64,000 nt of DNA, from the NCBI GenBank assembly GCA_963971535.1, contig OZ020591.1, positions 16,292,823 through 16,356,822 of the forward strand, in the 5' to 3' direction. Position 1 is the stretch's first letter. Each line of letters starts with the position of its first letter. Made by a program: the position numbers and the translations under genes. The DNA is from Notolepis coatsorum (Eukaryota; Chordata; Actinopteri; Aulopiformes; Paralepididae). The notes under the pieces were generated by a model, which saw only the letters and a list, made by a program, of their open reading frames with translations, searched no databases and was not told the origin of the DNA. Below, in pieces: positions 22,378 to 34,114 of this stretch.

Positions 22378-23442
22378 TGTTAATGGTATGTTCTGATGGG
22401 CGGAGTCAACAGTATACAGTATAAGGAGCTCCTCTGTCAGAACAAGGTTGTCTGAGTCAAAGCTCTGTGTTGTTTTGTCACCAGTATACAGTATAAGGAG
22501 TTGGCCAATCAGAAGCCCTCCTGTGGTTTAAAACCATGTGGCACTTCCTGTTTCTTCCTTTTGTCTCTGGGTTGCTGTTGGTCTGATGTGTTTGTGTAAC
22601 TCAGTTAGCCAACTCCGTAATTGTGTTAGTGTGTGTTGGGAATTGGAGCAGGTAAGGTCAATTTTGTGATACACAGGGTAGTATATTGTCTAATAATAAT
22701 AATAATAGATATTTGTAGTGCACTTTTTGTTCACTAGGATCATGCAGGGTTAAAACATGTTTTTTTTTTTTGTTATTAATAAAAATAAAATAAAAATAGA
22801 ACATTAATTATTTTAAGTTAATTAAAAACATAGTATAAACAGATAATTAAAAACATAGTATAAACAGATAATTAAAAACAACAGCACAAGAAAAAGCTAG
22901 CAATAAAAGTCCTAGACACACTAGGTCAGGAGTGAATGTGAGTGTATGTTTTGGTAGTTAGTGTAGGTAGTCAGGAGTAGGTTTTTAGTAGACTTTGGTG
23001 TTATTGTATAGTTAAGTCTATTCCCTACTGAGTTAGTTTCCAAAATACACCTTTTCCATTGTTGTGTATTTAGTCTGTCTTTGGTTTATTGTAAACACTG
23101 TAAATAGCATTGTTGTGTATTTAGTCAGTCTTTGGTTTATTGTAAACACTGTAAATATCATTGTTGTATATTTAGTCTCTTTGGTTTATTGTAAACACTG
23201 CAAATATTGTGTATTTACAGTCCATCTTTGGTTTATTGTACACACTGAAAATATCATTGTTGTGTATTTAGTCTGTGTCTTTGGTAAACACTGTAAATAT
23301 CAATTGCACAATATCTAAATTTTTCCATCTCATTTGTTGTTGACCTTGGTTTAGTTTTCCTTTGGTTAATTTATCTCAGGTTACAATAGAATCATTTTTT
23401 ATGTTAGTTACACCTTCCCCTTGACTTACTGGGGTTGTAACA
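22378..23442 (+). repeat. possible solo LTR of a Gypsy-type element
   Basis: The sequence begins TGTTAATGG and ends TTGTAACA. Its last 30 bases resemble the end of the Gypsy LTR at 39948, and both have an AAATATCATTGTTGT block before the end. The boundaries are tentative and no clear target duplication is seen. Confidence 0.35.
23060..23300. repeat. short tandem array, ~51-bp unit
   Basis: About four and a half imperfect copies of a unit containing CATTGTTGTGTATTTAGTC and TTTGGTTTATTGTAAACAC. Confidence 0.88.
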
Positions 23443-23936
23443 TTACTGATGGTAGATTCAGAGATGGTCGAGATGTGAAATGCCCAGAGATGGTGTCCCC
23501 GCCCTCTGGAGCCACATACCCCTTCTGGTCTGGAATCAGATCCTACAGCAGAATTCTCCCTTACCCTGTCTCCAAAATGCTGAGGAGTAGAACTTACCAT
23601 AATGTGACATATTAGGAGGATAATAGTTTAGTAAGCGACATGTTGGATGTATCCGAAGTGGTACATAGTTTGCTCTTAGTTTAGCGTATATATAATTGGA
23701 TAGCTGCAATATTTTTATAATCCTGATTTGTATCAGGGATGCCCATGTTTTACAACCTGAGATAGACCGGGTTGGTTTTATTTTCCATTGGGCCTATCTA
23801 TGTAATGTAATGGTACAGGAAGGGAAACGTCCTCCCACCTGGGACACCCTGCACTGTAAATTAATCATGTGCGCCCTCTGCCTGTCAGCTGGTGAATGAA
23901 TAGCCATCACCTGCTGCAGGACCTCCTACAGGATGG
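23443..23936. other. unassigned sequence
   Basis: No coding or repeat signature recognised. Confidence 0.35.
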
Positions 23937-24852
23937 ATAGTTTCTTTATTAGTTGTCATACAGAAGTACAGAATACTTTTATACAAAATGCTTCTTTTTG
24001 TTACGCTCCAGAGACTGTGCTAGACAAAAATAGATAAGTATAAAATAAAATAAGTACAGCAAGTATAAAATAGAAGTCACGTACATAGACACAAGTGTTC
24101 AGTATGTACATATGTACAATGTTCAATGCAGAGTAGAAGTAACTGAGTTACCATACAATATACTATACAATGTACAATATACAATATACTATATAGTGCA
24201 AAGGAGAAATGTGCTGAGGTACAATTTACAGCAAGGTGTAATGAGGTATGGGTTGTAGTGCAAATTCTTTACCGATAAATATAAAGTGTGTAAAGTGGGT
24301 GCTGCAGTGAGTTGTTTGTTTAAAGTGAGTGTGTGCGTGTGGATGTGTGTGCTGTGAGTGCATTTGATGGTTGTTACATAGTGTTATTGTTCGTTGAGCA
24401 TCCTGATGGGGATAGGAGCTTCTTCTGAGTCTTTCTTTCTGTGCTTGCCATGAGACTCCGGTATCGCTTGCCTGACCGCAGCAGTTCAAAGAGGCAGTTG
24501 TTTGGGTGGCTGGAGTCTTTGATAATTCTCTTAGCCTTCCCCCTGCACCGCTTGTTGTAAATGTTCTGGAGAGTGGGAAGCCCCCCTCCAATTGTGCGTT
24601 CGGCTGAACGGGCCACTCTCCGTAGTCTGCTACGGTCTTGTGCGGTGCTATTCCCAAACCAGGAGGTGATATTGCCAGTCAGGATGCTCCCTATTGTACA
24701 TGAGTAGAAGTTCTTAAGGATCTTCTGACTGACTTGGAACTTCCTTAGGCGCCTGAGGAAGTAGAGGCGTTGCCGTGCCTTCTTCACAACACTGTCAATG
24801 TGTGTGGTCCATGTCAAGTCCTCGGATATGTGGACTCCGAGGTACTTACAGC
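23937..24852 (-). mobile_element. LINE A, 5'-truncated copy
   Basis: Minus-strand copy of the LINE A 3' part. Residues from [24 protein letters not shown] to the C-terminal [20 protein letters not shown] lie at 24817-24430, followed by the 3' UTR and the TTGTCATACAG block near the tail. Similarity stops abruptly at about 24852, where an unrelated LINE tail begins, so it is either 5' truncated or inserted next to that LINE. Confidence 0.85.
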
Positions 24853-25676
24853 TTTTTAGAATGTATATACATTCCGAAAACGTGAGATTCTTGTTTTCCT
24901 AGGCTCCTCAACCGTAGTAGTGTGCACATACATTAAATAAATAATATACATAAAATACATTATAAACATACAAATACAATACATTGCAATACAACAAATA
25001 TACTTAAGATAATCCTATACTACTGGTACAATATTACTTTAACAACATTTTGTACATGACCATGATGGTTCAGAGTCTCTCAGTCAGTAGCCTGTTGGCC
25101 CGGTGGAAGTAGCTGTTCAACGTTCTTTTGGAGGTGGATCTGAGACTCCGGTACCGTCTGCCAGACGGCATGAGCTCAAACAGTTTGTGGTTGGGGTGGC
25201 TGGGGTCTTTCAGAATGCTGTGTGCCTTGCTGACGCTCGGTGAAGATACTGACTATGGTGGGTAGCTTGCTTCCACAGATCTTCTCGGCCGTTCGCACTA
25301 CTCTCTCCAGTGCTCTGCGGTCGCTTTGGTTGGCATTTCCAAACCATGCAGTGGTGGATCCTGTCAGTACGCTCTCTGTGGTGCCTCTGTAGAAGGCCCT
25401 GAGGACCTGTGGCCCCATGCCAAATTGTTTAAGTCGCCTGAGGTGGTAGAGGCGTTGTTGGGCCTTCTTCACCACGTGGCCAGTGTGCACTCCCCAGTCC
25501 AGCTTCTCGGTGATGTGGACCCTGAGGAACTTGAAGCTGGCGACCCTCTCCACTGCGACCCTGTTGATGTGGATGGGGTCGTGTCCCTCTCCTCCCCACC
25601 TGTAGTCGATGATCAGCTCCTTGGTCTTGTCGACGTTGAGAGTGAGGTTGTTTTCCTGGCACCACTTTTCCAGGTT

Positions 25677-27690
25677 TACAACATTTACATTTACATTTAG
25701 TCATTTAGCTGACGCTTTTATCCAAAGCGACTTACAAGTTCTGTGCGACAAGACAGCAAGAAGGGTATAACTCTATCAGCTGAGTAACAATGTTCATCAA
25801 AGTGTTGCGTGTTACAGTGTTAGTTTATTAGGACAAGTGCATGACAGTAAGGTTAGTCGGGGTTAGATTTTTTTTCTTTTTTTTTTATCATTTCAGATAA
25901 TGGTTGAAGAAGTGAGTCTTTAGTCGACGGCGAAAGATTGGACGGGATTCGGCTGTCCTAACTGGGATGGGTAGTTCATTCCACCATTGTGGGGCAAGGA
26001 CTGAGAATAGGCGGCTTCTCTTTGATGACCCTCCGGGAGCTTGGATAGGAGTAGATCTGAGGCGGCCAGAAGATGCAGAGCGTAGGGGTCTTGAGGGTGT
26101 GTAGTTAGAGACCATTGACCGGAGGTAGGCGGGAGCGGTTCCCTTTGCCGCACGGTATGCTAGGTCGAGGGCCTTGAAGCGGATACGTGCAGCAATGGGG
26201 AGCCAGTGCAGGTCCCTAAGAAGTGGGGTGACATGGGCCGACTTCGGTAGGTTTGAGATCAGGGGGGCCGCTGCGTTTTGAATGAGTTGAAGAGGCTTGG
26301 TGGCAGTGGCCGGGAGGCCAGCTAGCAGTGCGTTGCAGTAGTCGAGGCGGGAGATGACTGTTGATTGGACGAGGAGTTGGGTGGCTTCTTTTGTCAGGAA
26401 TGGGCGTATCCTTCTGACGTTGCTCAGGAGGAATCTGCAGGTTCTGGTTGTCGCTGCGATGTGAGCAGAGAAGTTCAACTGGTCGTCGAGGACAACACCA
26501 AGGTTCTTGGCGGTCGGGGACGCGGTCACAGCTGCATTCTCGACTGTGATGGAGAGGTCGGTCAGGGGGGAGGATTTGGCCGGCAGGTGGAGCAATTCTG
26601 TTTTGCTTAGGTTCAGTTTGAGGTGGTTGGTCGTCATCCAGGCGGAGATGTCGGACAGACAGGCCGAGATCCGCTCAGAGACGTGGATATCTGAGGGAGG
26701 GAAGGAGAGGAAGAGTTGAGTATCATCGGCATAACAATGATATGAGAAGCCATGAGACGTGATAATGTTACCCAGTGATTTAGTGTAGAGGGAGAAGGGA
26801 AGGGGTCCTAGGACCGAGCCCTGGGGGACACCCGTCCGGAGGGGGCGGGTGGCCGACAGAGTCCCTCTCCATGACACTTGGTAGGAGCGGTCATTGAGGT
26901 ATGATGTCAGCCATGTCAGCGCAGATCCAGCCACTCCCATTCCTGCGAGGGCCGCGAGGAGGATCTGATGGTTGACTGTGTCGAAGGCTGCAGATAGATC
27001 TAGGAGAATCAGGACAGAGGAGAGGCCTTTCGCTTTTGCTAAGTGAAGTGCCTCTGTGACCGCAATGAGGGCCGTTTCTGTGGAGTGGCCAGTCCGGAAG
27101 CCAGACTGATTGGGGTCTAGGAGGTCATTCTGTAAGAGATAAGCAGTAAGTTGGTTGGATACAGCACGTTCAAGTGTTTTAGAAAGGAAGGAGAGAAGAG
27201 AGACAGGACGATAGTTGGGGTTCAGGGTTGGTTTTTTTATGAGGGGCGTGACTCTGGCTTGTTTTAGGGAGGTGGGGACCACCCCCGAGTTGAGTGAGGA
27301 GTTGATGGTTGCAGTTAGGAATGGGAGGATGTCCGGTGCTATGGTCTGGAGGAGTGGGGAGGGTAGCTGGTCCAGCTGGCATGTAGTCGGACGGTTCGAC
27401 GTTACCAGTGTCAGGGTCTCGGCTTCTGTAATGGGAGAGAAAGATGACAGAGTGAAGGATGAGGTTCTCGATTCAGCGTTTGGAATGGGTGGGGGTTGGG
27501 AGAAGGAGCTGCGGATGTTTTCCACTTTTTCCTCAAAGAAGATCGCAAAGTCTTCGGCAGAAAAAGATGAGGGAGGAGGAGGTGGGGGGGGGGAGTGAGG
27601 AGGGAGGACATGGTAGCATGCAGTTTGCGAAGATTCTTGGCAGAGGCCTCGATCCTATGGTGAAAGAAAGAAGCTTTGGCATTAGTAACC
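25677..27690 (-). mobile_element. LINE C (L2 clade), inserted in LINE B
   Basis: A minus-strand LINE whose 3' end (25677-25740) contains the CATTTAGCTGACGC and CCAAAGCGACTTACA motifs typical of teleost L2-family tails. Its reverse transcriptase is open at 25888-27525. A poly-T/poly-C-like tract lies at 27570-27597. Upstream sequence to about 27690 ([19 protein letters not shown] on the minus strand) belongs to the same element. It splits the LINE B reverse transcriptase between its FADD and thumb regions. Confidence 0.85.
25888..27525 (-). CDS. LINE C reverse transcriptase
   Basis: A 545-residue frame. Reverse-transcriptase motifs: [20 protein letters not shown] (about 104-123), [16 protein letters not shown] (about 172), [11 protein letters not shown] (about 231), the catalytic YADD within CYADDTQLF (about 262), and [11 protein letters not shown]. 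The C-terminal region has the [15 protein letters not shown] motif typical of the L2 clade and ends in [12 protein letters not shown]. It lacks the endonuclease part in this copy, so the element is 5' truncated. The frame is uninterrupted over about 1.6 kb, which points to a fairly recent insertion. Confidence 0.88.
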   Translation of the reverse strand: MENIRSSFSQPPPIPNAESRTSSFTLSSFSPITEAETLTLVTSNRPTTCQLDQLPSPLLQTIAPDILPFLTATINSSLNSGVVPTSLKQARVTPLIKKPTLNPNYRPVSLLSFLSKTLERAVSNQLTAYLLQNDLLDPNQSGFRTGHSTETALIAVTEALHLAKAKGLSSVLILLDLSAAFDTVNHQILLAALAGMGVAGSALTWLTSYLNDRSYQVSWRGTLSATRPLRTGVPQGSVLGPLPFSLYTKSLGNIITSHGFSYHCYADDTQLFLSFPPSDIHVSERISACLSDISAWMTTNHLKLNLSKTELLHLPAKSSPLTDLSITVENAAVTASPTAKNLGVVLDDQLNFSAHIAATTRTCRFLLSNVRRIRPFLTKEATQLLVQSTVISRLDYCNALLAGLPATATKPLQLIQNAAAPLISNLPKSAHVTPLLRDLHWLPIAARIRFKALDLAYRAAKGTAPAYLRSMVSNYTPSRPLRSASSGRLRSTPIQAPGGSSKRSRLFSVLAPQWWNELPIPVRTAESRPIFRRRLKTHFFNHYLK

Positions 27691-28112
27691 TCACTCCTGC
27701 AGGCTGTCTCATCGCCGTTGGTGATCAAGCCAACGACCGTCGTATCGTCTGCAAACTTGATCACCAGGTTGGAGCTGTGTGTGGCTACACAGTCGTGCGT
27801 GTACAGGGAGTAGAGGAGGGGGCTCAGGACGCAGCCCTGAGGGGCTCCTGTGTTGAGGGTCAGGGGGTCAGAGATGTTGGAGCCCATCCTCACCACCTGG
27901 CGCCGATCCGACAGGAAGTCCAGGATCCAGCTGCACAGGTTGGGGTTGAGGCCCAGGTCCCTGAGCTTGGTGTCTAGTATGGAGGGGACTATGGTGTTGA
28001 AAGCTGAACTGAAGTCTATGAACAGCTTTCTCACATAGGTGTTGGGTTTGTCCAGGTGCATGAGGGTGTGGTGGAGGGCAGTGTTTATTGCGTCGTCTGT
28101 GGAACGGTACAC

Positions 28113-28192
28113 AGTGTATCCTAACCTTAACCACTCCCATAACCCTATCCCTAACACTCTCATAACCCTATCCCTAACCACTCCCTAAAATG
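28113..28192. repeat. degenerate telomere-like repeat
   Basis: Several AACCCTATCCCTAAC-type units with interruptions (CCTAACCTTAACCACTCCC). They resemble CCCTAA telomere repeats in degenerate form, at the truncated 5' boundary of LINE B. Confidence 0.6.
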
Positions 28193-29632
28193 TTTAAATA
28201 CATGTAAACATGTACTGGGCTTGCAGGCCCCACGGGTGCATTTAGTCTCCTGATGCTGAAATCTGAATAAAGTCACTTCAAAGTAACAAGAATGAAACAA
28301 AAGATTAGCAAAGCTCGAGATTCTGATCATAATGACTCCTCACTCTGTTCTCTCTCCGCTGAGACAAAGAACTGGCCCAGATGAAAGGAATACAGGCCAT
28401 CCTTGGAGGTGCCAGTCATTCCCTGTAAATCTATCAATGTTGTTTTCTCTACCAGACTCCATCTTCTTCAGGCGTCTCAGGTCAGGTTGCCTTGGTAACC
28501 TGACCTCGGGCCCTAGCCTTGCGTAGGAGGGAGAGAGTTCAGAGCTTCAAACACCACAAAACATCTGCTACAGACACCAATCTAAAGGCGTCCTGACATA
28601 ACTGACTATCCTGCTATAATCACAGAGAAAAACCACACAATTCTTCACTTTCCATCTAACTGGAACTACACGGTTAGTACCTATATATTCAAGGACTGCT
28701 CAATGACGAGAATACAAATGTATATTTATTGTTTAATGTCTATTCACTATAAACAGAATGTGAAATATATTGTAACAATATAATAGATTTACTGTATGGT
28801 AAGATAGAGCCATTAAAAGATATATATCTTGAATGCATAAACATGTTACTTCAGAGTTACTTTGAGAGGATTATGTGCTCCAATATATTCCACTCAGCAC
28901 TATTAATCCATTATGCAGAGACATATCATCATTGTAAATACATCACATATAAACATAACACTGCCTTCATGGCACAATCTTGATGTAACTAAGACATTCT
29001 CTGAAAAGAATTTCTTGCATGGATTACTAGATTACAACAACAATACAATACGTTCTCTTTCCTGGTTGTTAACCAAGGTGAAAATAGTGGAGCTAAAGCC
29101 TGGTCTGGTTCAACAAGGAAATAAATTATCATTATACTTAATCATGTATAAAATGTTTCAATCATGCAAGTCTTGATCACCAGGTGGGGCTGATATTTCA
29201 ATCTATTTCACTTCCTGTATAAAAATATGTCATTCTTGTGTTGTATGCATGCTTGAGGAAGACCGGAAAGGTCGAAACGTCGCATCTACTGCCTTTTTTG
29301 TCTATTAAAACACCTTGGAACTACAAGTGAGTTGCGAGCCCCGCTTTGTCTTTTGATTGAGTAGGACACCATGACTCAACGAGGCCTTCTGATAGCAGGT
29401 GGTCCGGTCCTGTTAAATGTGTGCTTCAGTGTTTTAGCCTGTATGAAACTCTTATTGAGTGGTCATAATTTGTAAAATAGTTAAGCTTTTGCTCAATAAT
29501 GCTTTGGAACAGGAGATTTTTGAAATATCAAGTCAAGATCAGTGGAGGCTTGAAAATTTTTCTAGGTGGAGCTGTGCCATATTCACTTAGTTTCAGTAAC
29601 TACAGTATATAACCAGACCATATATAATCCAG
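28193..29632. other. unclassified repeat-like stretch ending in a hairpin motif
   Basis: No coding sequence seen. A 28-base near-perfect hairpin lies at 28479-28506 (arms AGGTCAGGTT/AACCTGACCT). At 29252-29285 a hairpin GACCGGAAAGGTC followed by GAAACGTC is seen, a motif common near ends of Penelope-like elements and reminiscent of a hammerhead ribozyme core. The stretch may be part of such an element. Confidence 0.35.
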
Positions 29633-31700
29633 TTTGAACAGGCTGACTCTAGAGCTATGTGGCAGGGGCTCAAAACGATGACAGACTACAAAGGCGCCTC
29701 CCTCAAACTGAACAGTGACATCTCCTTAGCAAATGACCTCAATACCTTCTATGCGAGGTTTGATGCTGGTAATAACAACACCAGCCCACAAGCCACGGCA
29801 ATGGGGGGGGGGGGGGGTCGGCTGCTGATGGAGACGCAGTGTTCAGGGTAACAGAGCATGAGGTGAGGCGGACCTTTAAAAAAGTGAATATCAGGAAGGC
29901 AGCAGGTCCGGACGGCATCCCCGGCCGCGTCCTAAAAGTCTGTGCCGACCAACTGGCCCCAGTATTCACTGACATATTTAACCTGTCCTTAGAACAGGCT
30001 GTCATCCCCACCTGCCTGAAGAAGTCCACTATTATCCCTGTACCCAAAAAAATCCAAGCCTGCTTGCCTCAACGACTACCGCCCTGTAGCTCTCACCTCC
30101 ATAGCCATGAAGTGCTTTGAGAAGCTAGTAAAGGGCTACATCTGCTCCTCCCTCCCCATCAACATGGACCCCCTGCAATTTGCATACCGCCCCAACAGGT
30201 CCACGGAGGACGCCATAGCCCATGTGCTGCACACAGCAGCATCACACCTGGACAAGAGGCAGGGGAACTATGTGAGAATGCTATACATCGACTACAGCTC
30301 GGCATTCAATACCATAGTCCCCTCCATACTCATAGCCAAGCTCAGGGACCTGGGCTTGAACTATGACCTCTGCCAGTGGGTCTTGGACTTCCTGACTGGC
30401 AGACCCCAGGTGGTGAGAGCAGGCAACTGCACCTCCTCATCCATCACCCTCAACATAGGGGCCCCCCAGGGCTGTGTTCTGAGTCCCCTCCTCTACTCCC
30501 TGTACACACACGACTGTGTGGCTCAGCGGAGTAGCAATACAATCATCAAATTTGCTGACGACACAGTGGTGGTGGGCCTGATCTCTGCCAACGACGAGAG
30601 GGCCTACCTGGAAGAGGTCAAGGTCCTGGCGGGATGGTGCCAGGAAAACAGCCTCTCCCTGAACGTCAGCAAAACAAAGGAGATGATTGTGGACTTCAGG
30701 AGGTCGGGGGTCAAGGACTACAGCCCCCTCAGCATCGACGGGGCACCGGTTGAGAGAGTCAACAGCTTTAAGTACCTCGGAGCCTACATATCCGAGGACT
30801 TGACATGGACCACACACATTGACAGTGTTGTGAAGAAGGCACGACAACGCCTTTACTTCCTCAGGCGCCTAAGGAAGTTCCAAGTCAGTCAGAAGATCCT
30901 TAAGAACTTCTACTCATGTACAATAGAGAGCATCTTGACTGGCAACATCACCTCCTGGTTTGGGAATAGCACTGCACAAGACCGAAGCAGACTACAAAGA
31001 GTGACACGTTCAGCCGAACGCACAATTGGAGGGGGGCTCCCCACCCTCCAGAACATTTACAACAAGCGTTGCAAGGGCAAGGCTAAGAGAATCATTAAAG
31101 ACTCCAGTCACCCGAACAACTGCCTCTTTGAACTGCTGCGGTCAGGCAAGCGATACCGGAGTCTCAAGGCGAGCACAGAAAGACTCAGAAGAAGCTTCTA
31201 TCCCCAGGCCATCAGGCTGCTAAACGAACAATGAACACTACACAACAACAACCACCAAACGCACATAGCACACACATCCACACGCACACACTCACTTTAA
31301 ACAAACACACTGTAGCACCCACTCCACACACTTTATAGCACACACCCACTTTAAACAAACACACTGTAGCACCCACTCCCCACACTTTATATTTATTGAT
31401 GAAGGATTGCACTACAACTCGTACACCTTACTGTAAAATGTACCTCATCCCATTTCTGCTTTGCACTATATAGTACTGTACATTAGTACACTGCATAGTA
31501 TTGTATATTATATGGTAACTCAGAACATTGTACATATGTCTATACCGAACACTGTGACCTCATTTTCTTCTTCTAAATTACATGCTATACTATGTTATTT
31601 GATACTATCTTGTCTAGCACAGTCTCTGGAGCGTAACAGTAAGAAGCATTTTGTATGAAAGTATTCTGTACTTCTGTATGACAACTATTAAAGAAACTTG
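29633..31700 (+). mobile_element. LINE A, copy 2, 5'-truncated
   Basis: This copy starts inside the endonuclease C-terminal linker ([21 protein letters not shown]) and runs to the 3' tail (AACTATTAAAGAAACTTGAC) at about 31700. It is highly similar to copy 1. The poly-G run has 15 Gs (29803-29817). An extra A in the ACCCAAAAAAATCC run near 30050 changes frame before the YRPVA motif. Confidence 0.88.
30107..31234 (+). CDS. LINE A reverse transcriptase, copy 2 (main open part)
   Basis: A 375-residue frame with [32 protein letters not shown] and FADDTVVVG, continuing to the C-terminus [20 protein letters not shown]. Its upstream neighbour frame (29839-30120) holds AGPDGIPGR and the [11 protein letters not shown] motif; the two are separated by a single-base A-run difference from copy 1. 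This copy is therefore dead as a protein source although its DNA is well conserved. Confidence 0.83.
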   Translation: MKCFEKLVKGYICSSLPINMDPLQFAYRPNRSTEDAIAHVLHTAASHLDKRQGNYVRMLYIDYSSAFNTIVPSILIAKLRDLGLNYDLCQWVLDFLTGRPQVVRAGNCTSSSITLNIGAPQGCVLSPLLYSLYTHDCVAQRSSNTIIKFADDTVVVGLISANDERAYLEEVKVLAGWCQENSLSLNVSKTKEMIVDFRRSGVKDYSPLSIDGAPVERVNSFKYLGAYISEDLTWTTHIDSVVKKARQRLYFLRRLRKFQVSQKILKNFYSCTIESILTGNITSWFGNSTAQDRSRLQRVTRSAERTIGGGLPTLQNIYNKRCKGKAKRIIKDSSHPNNCLFELLRSGKRYRSLKASTERLRRSFYPQAIRLLNEQ

Positions 31701-31875
31701 ACCTGCAAACTGATAAGAGGTGAAAAAGGTGACATGTTTGTAAACCAAACCCCTGTAGGGGTTTGTGGGCATTGGCCCCCAGAAGAAAATCATTGTGATT
31801 TTAACATGTAAACAAAGCACTCGGTAGAAAATAAAGGGAAAAGACAACCTGTATCCGGGTCCGACAGCACTACAA
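31701..31875. other. short unassigned spacer
   Basis: No features seen between LINE A copy 2 and the SINE target site. Confidence 0.4.
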
Positions 31876-31892
31876 TTACATTTTCATATCAT

Positions 31893-32370
31893 TTTTTTTT
31901 ATCCACTTTTTCTCCCATTTTCTATATTTTCTCCCATCCCAATTTCGTATCATCCAATTCAACCCTCCCCTGTCACGAACGCTGTTTCTTGCCTCCCACA
32001 AGCCGGCTGCAATGTGGACTAAGTCATACATAGCACAAGTCCCCTCCGGTACTTGAGGTAACAGCAGTCGCATCTTTTCACCTGCGCAGCTCGATCTCTC
32101 AGTGGCGAGGAGTAACGCGTGGGAGGCTCACGCTGCCCCCGACACTTCCTGATTCTACTGCGCAGGCGCACCAACCGACCTGTAGGAGTCGCTGTCCACA
32201 ACGCCCAATCCCCACCCATCAGTTTCCCACCCCCTAATACGGCCAATGTGTATTAGTACGGACGACCAGCTAAACTGAAAGCAAATGTGGAGCACTGGGC
32301 TCGAACAGGCGAGCCCAGCGTCTCCAGATTTCGTGGCGAGCGCCTTGCCCACTACGCCACGTAGCCGCCC
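31893..32370 (-). mobile_element. tRNA-derived SINE
   Basis: A 478-bp insertion flanked by a perfect 17-bp target duplication TTACATTTTCATATCAT (31876-31892 and 32371-32387). Read on the minus strand it starts GGGCGGCTACG, has a polymerase III A box TGGCGTAGTGGG (perfect to TRGCNNAGYNGG) and a B box GTTCGAGCC about 45 bases later, and ends in a poly-A run next to the left duplication. The poly-A tail and long duplication indicate L1-like target-primed mobilisation. The tRNA of origin is not identified. Confidence 0.88.
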
Positions 32371-32387
32371 TTACATTTTCATATCAT

Positions 32388-33817
32388 AATATCATAACGC
32401 AGAGACTCACTTTTTTGCTGCCGGTAGAACATCGCCGTATGAATTGGAAGAGCCGTCGCGTGTCGCACTAACCCTTCCAGAAGCTTTGTGGTTTGGACTT
32501 GAACTTTCCAAAAATGTATCTCCATAAATCTATTTAGTTTGGATAGTATTGTAATATTGTGATATTGGATATATATAGCTTTATACATTTCAACATTTGA
32601 TTGCTGCATTCATTCTCATTTCATTCATTGTGTTCATCATTGTAGTCATCACGTCAGTCCCCGCTCCCTAACACACTGACTCTGCTTGGGGCGCTAAATG
32701 AATCGCCCTTTAGGCATCATATTTAAAGATGCTGATTGGCTAAATTTACGTTACTAGGTGCATTTATTTTGCTATGTAATTTTTCAATTGGCTGCGTTGC
32801 ACTGACTGGGACGATGTTTCTAACGTCCCAGAAGAGAGGGAACAGGAAGCACAAACAATGATTTATATTGTATATATTACATGTTATTGTGCATGTTAAA
32901 ACACAAACATACTTAAAATGAGTCATTATTATTTATTTAAAAAAAATATATATATTTTTAGCAGTCGAAATCTACTATTATAGAAAAATCCCAAACCACT
33001 TTCCACCAGGGGGGGGCGGTGCCCTAGCGCCCTCTATGGACCAACAGCTGCCACTGGTCAAGATGATACGCTGACCAGTTTGCTCCGCTGTCTGACTGAG
33101 GATGAGAAACACTGTTTTCTTGTTATGCAAAAATGTTTATATAAATTAACAGTTTATGAGTAATACAAACGTTTTGCATTGCGTGTAAACAATTTATATA
33201 GTTTCACGATGTAGAATAATTGTTTTTGCTGTTGGTCGCTTATTTCACAGCATATTGAATACCATTGATCCTAATAAATTTAATTTCAAACCTTTATTTT
33301 AACTAGAAAAAAGTTAAGATTGCACTAATTTGCAGCGATGTCAGGTATAACAAGAAATATTTTAAATAAATATTTAAATGATGATCTTCATACACAGGAG
33401 CAGATATTGTCTCTTTACCTACCTAGGAGCCACCCCTCTAAACCACATGCAGTATTTCCTAGTGAGTCCTGTTACAAAGCTTACAGATGTCAAAGAATAG
33501 TTGGGAGGGGCGCAATCTTTCAAAACAAAAAAATGCATTGTTGCATCTATATTTAGCACATATTTGATAATAATAAAATACAATTACCAGCAGCCAGAAA
33601 ATGGCAGGTGCTCAAGCACCACTTGGGCCTTATGTGCGTCTGGTTACAGGCAGCCATGTTGGAAGAGAGACAACTAGTGTTGGAAGAGAGGATTAGAGAG
33701 CAAGGCCTCTATTAAAAGCATGAAACTGGTGTTTGAAGATGAATGTCAGAAGTTCTTCTGATGCAGATCACATTAGTTGGATTGCTGTCCAGGATGAATG
33801 TGTTGTTAATCTCTTAA
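32388..33817. other. unassigned sequence
   Basis: AT-rich stretch with no convincing gene. A G-rich patch GGGGGGGCGGTGCCCTAGCG lies at about 33010. I see no transposon boundary. Confidence 0.35.
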
Positions 33818-33935
33818 GTAGGGTGGCCAAACGTCCCAATTTGTGCGGGACAGTCCCGCATTTCAGCCCTCTGTCCCGCATGCCGCAAGAGAAGAACATT
33901 GTCCCGCATTTCAACAAGTGTTCCGCAATTCAATA
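33818..33935 (+). mobile_element. possible DNA-transposon end fragment
   Basis: TAGGGTGGCCAAACGTCCC followed by repeated GTCCCGCATTTC motifs resembles vertebrate repeats that begin TAGGGTGACCAGA. A related end in reverse orientation is at 48440-48477. Confidence 0.4.
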
Positions 33936-33939
33936 AACA

Positions 33940-33941
<2 letters not shown>

Positions 33942-33993
<52 letters not shown>
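33942..33993. repeat. (ATT)n microsatellite
   Basis: About 17 ATT/TTA repeats without interruption. Confidence 0.95.
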
Positions 33994-33996
<3 letters not shown>

Positions 33997-34114
33997 AATT
34001 ATTGTTTTTGTCCTCTCATTAATCCCCAAAACATGCACTAATGCACGCACCGCAAGTACTACATACGTAACGTTATGTAACATAGCCTATAGTCTAACCA
34101 GCACAAGCGCATTA

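Larger units (their letters stand above)
24858..28112 (-). mobile_element. LINE B (L2/Rex1-like), interrupted by LINE C
   Basis: Two parts of one minus-strand LINE lie on either side of LINE C. The upstream part (about 28110-27690) has [45 protein letters not shown] and FADDTTVVG. The downstream part (about 25676-25180) has RVASFKFLRVHITEKLDWG, RLYHLRRLKQFGM and a 3' UTR down to 24858. It is a cousin of LINE A with clearly different sequence. The 5' end is truncated within the reverse transcriptase at about 28112. The downstream part contains at least one frame disruption after IFTERQ (about 25235). Confidence 0.82.

Noticed and set aside
23064-23318. Frame with repeated VYLVSLWFIVNTVN residues, membrane-like
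   Set aside because: It is a translation of a 51-bp tandem repeat.
32150-32370. True tRNA gene on the minus strand
   Set aside because: A and B boxes are present, but the sequence does not close into a full cloverleaf by eye and is followed by a SINE body, a poly-A tail and a target duplication.
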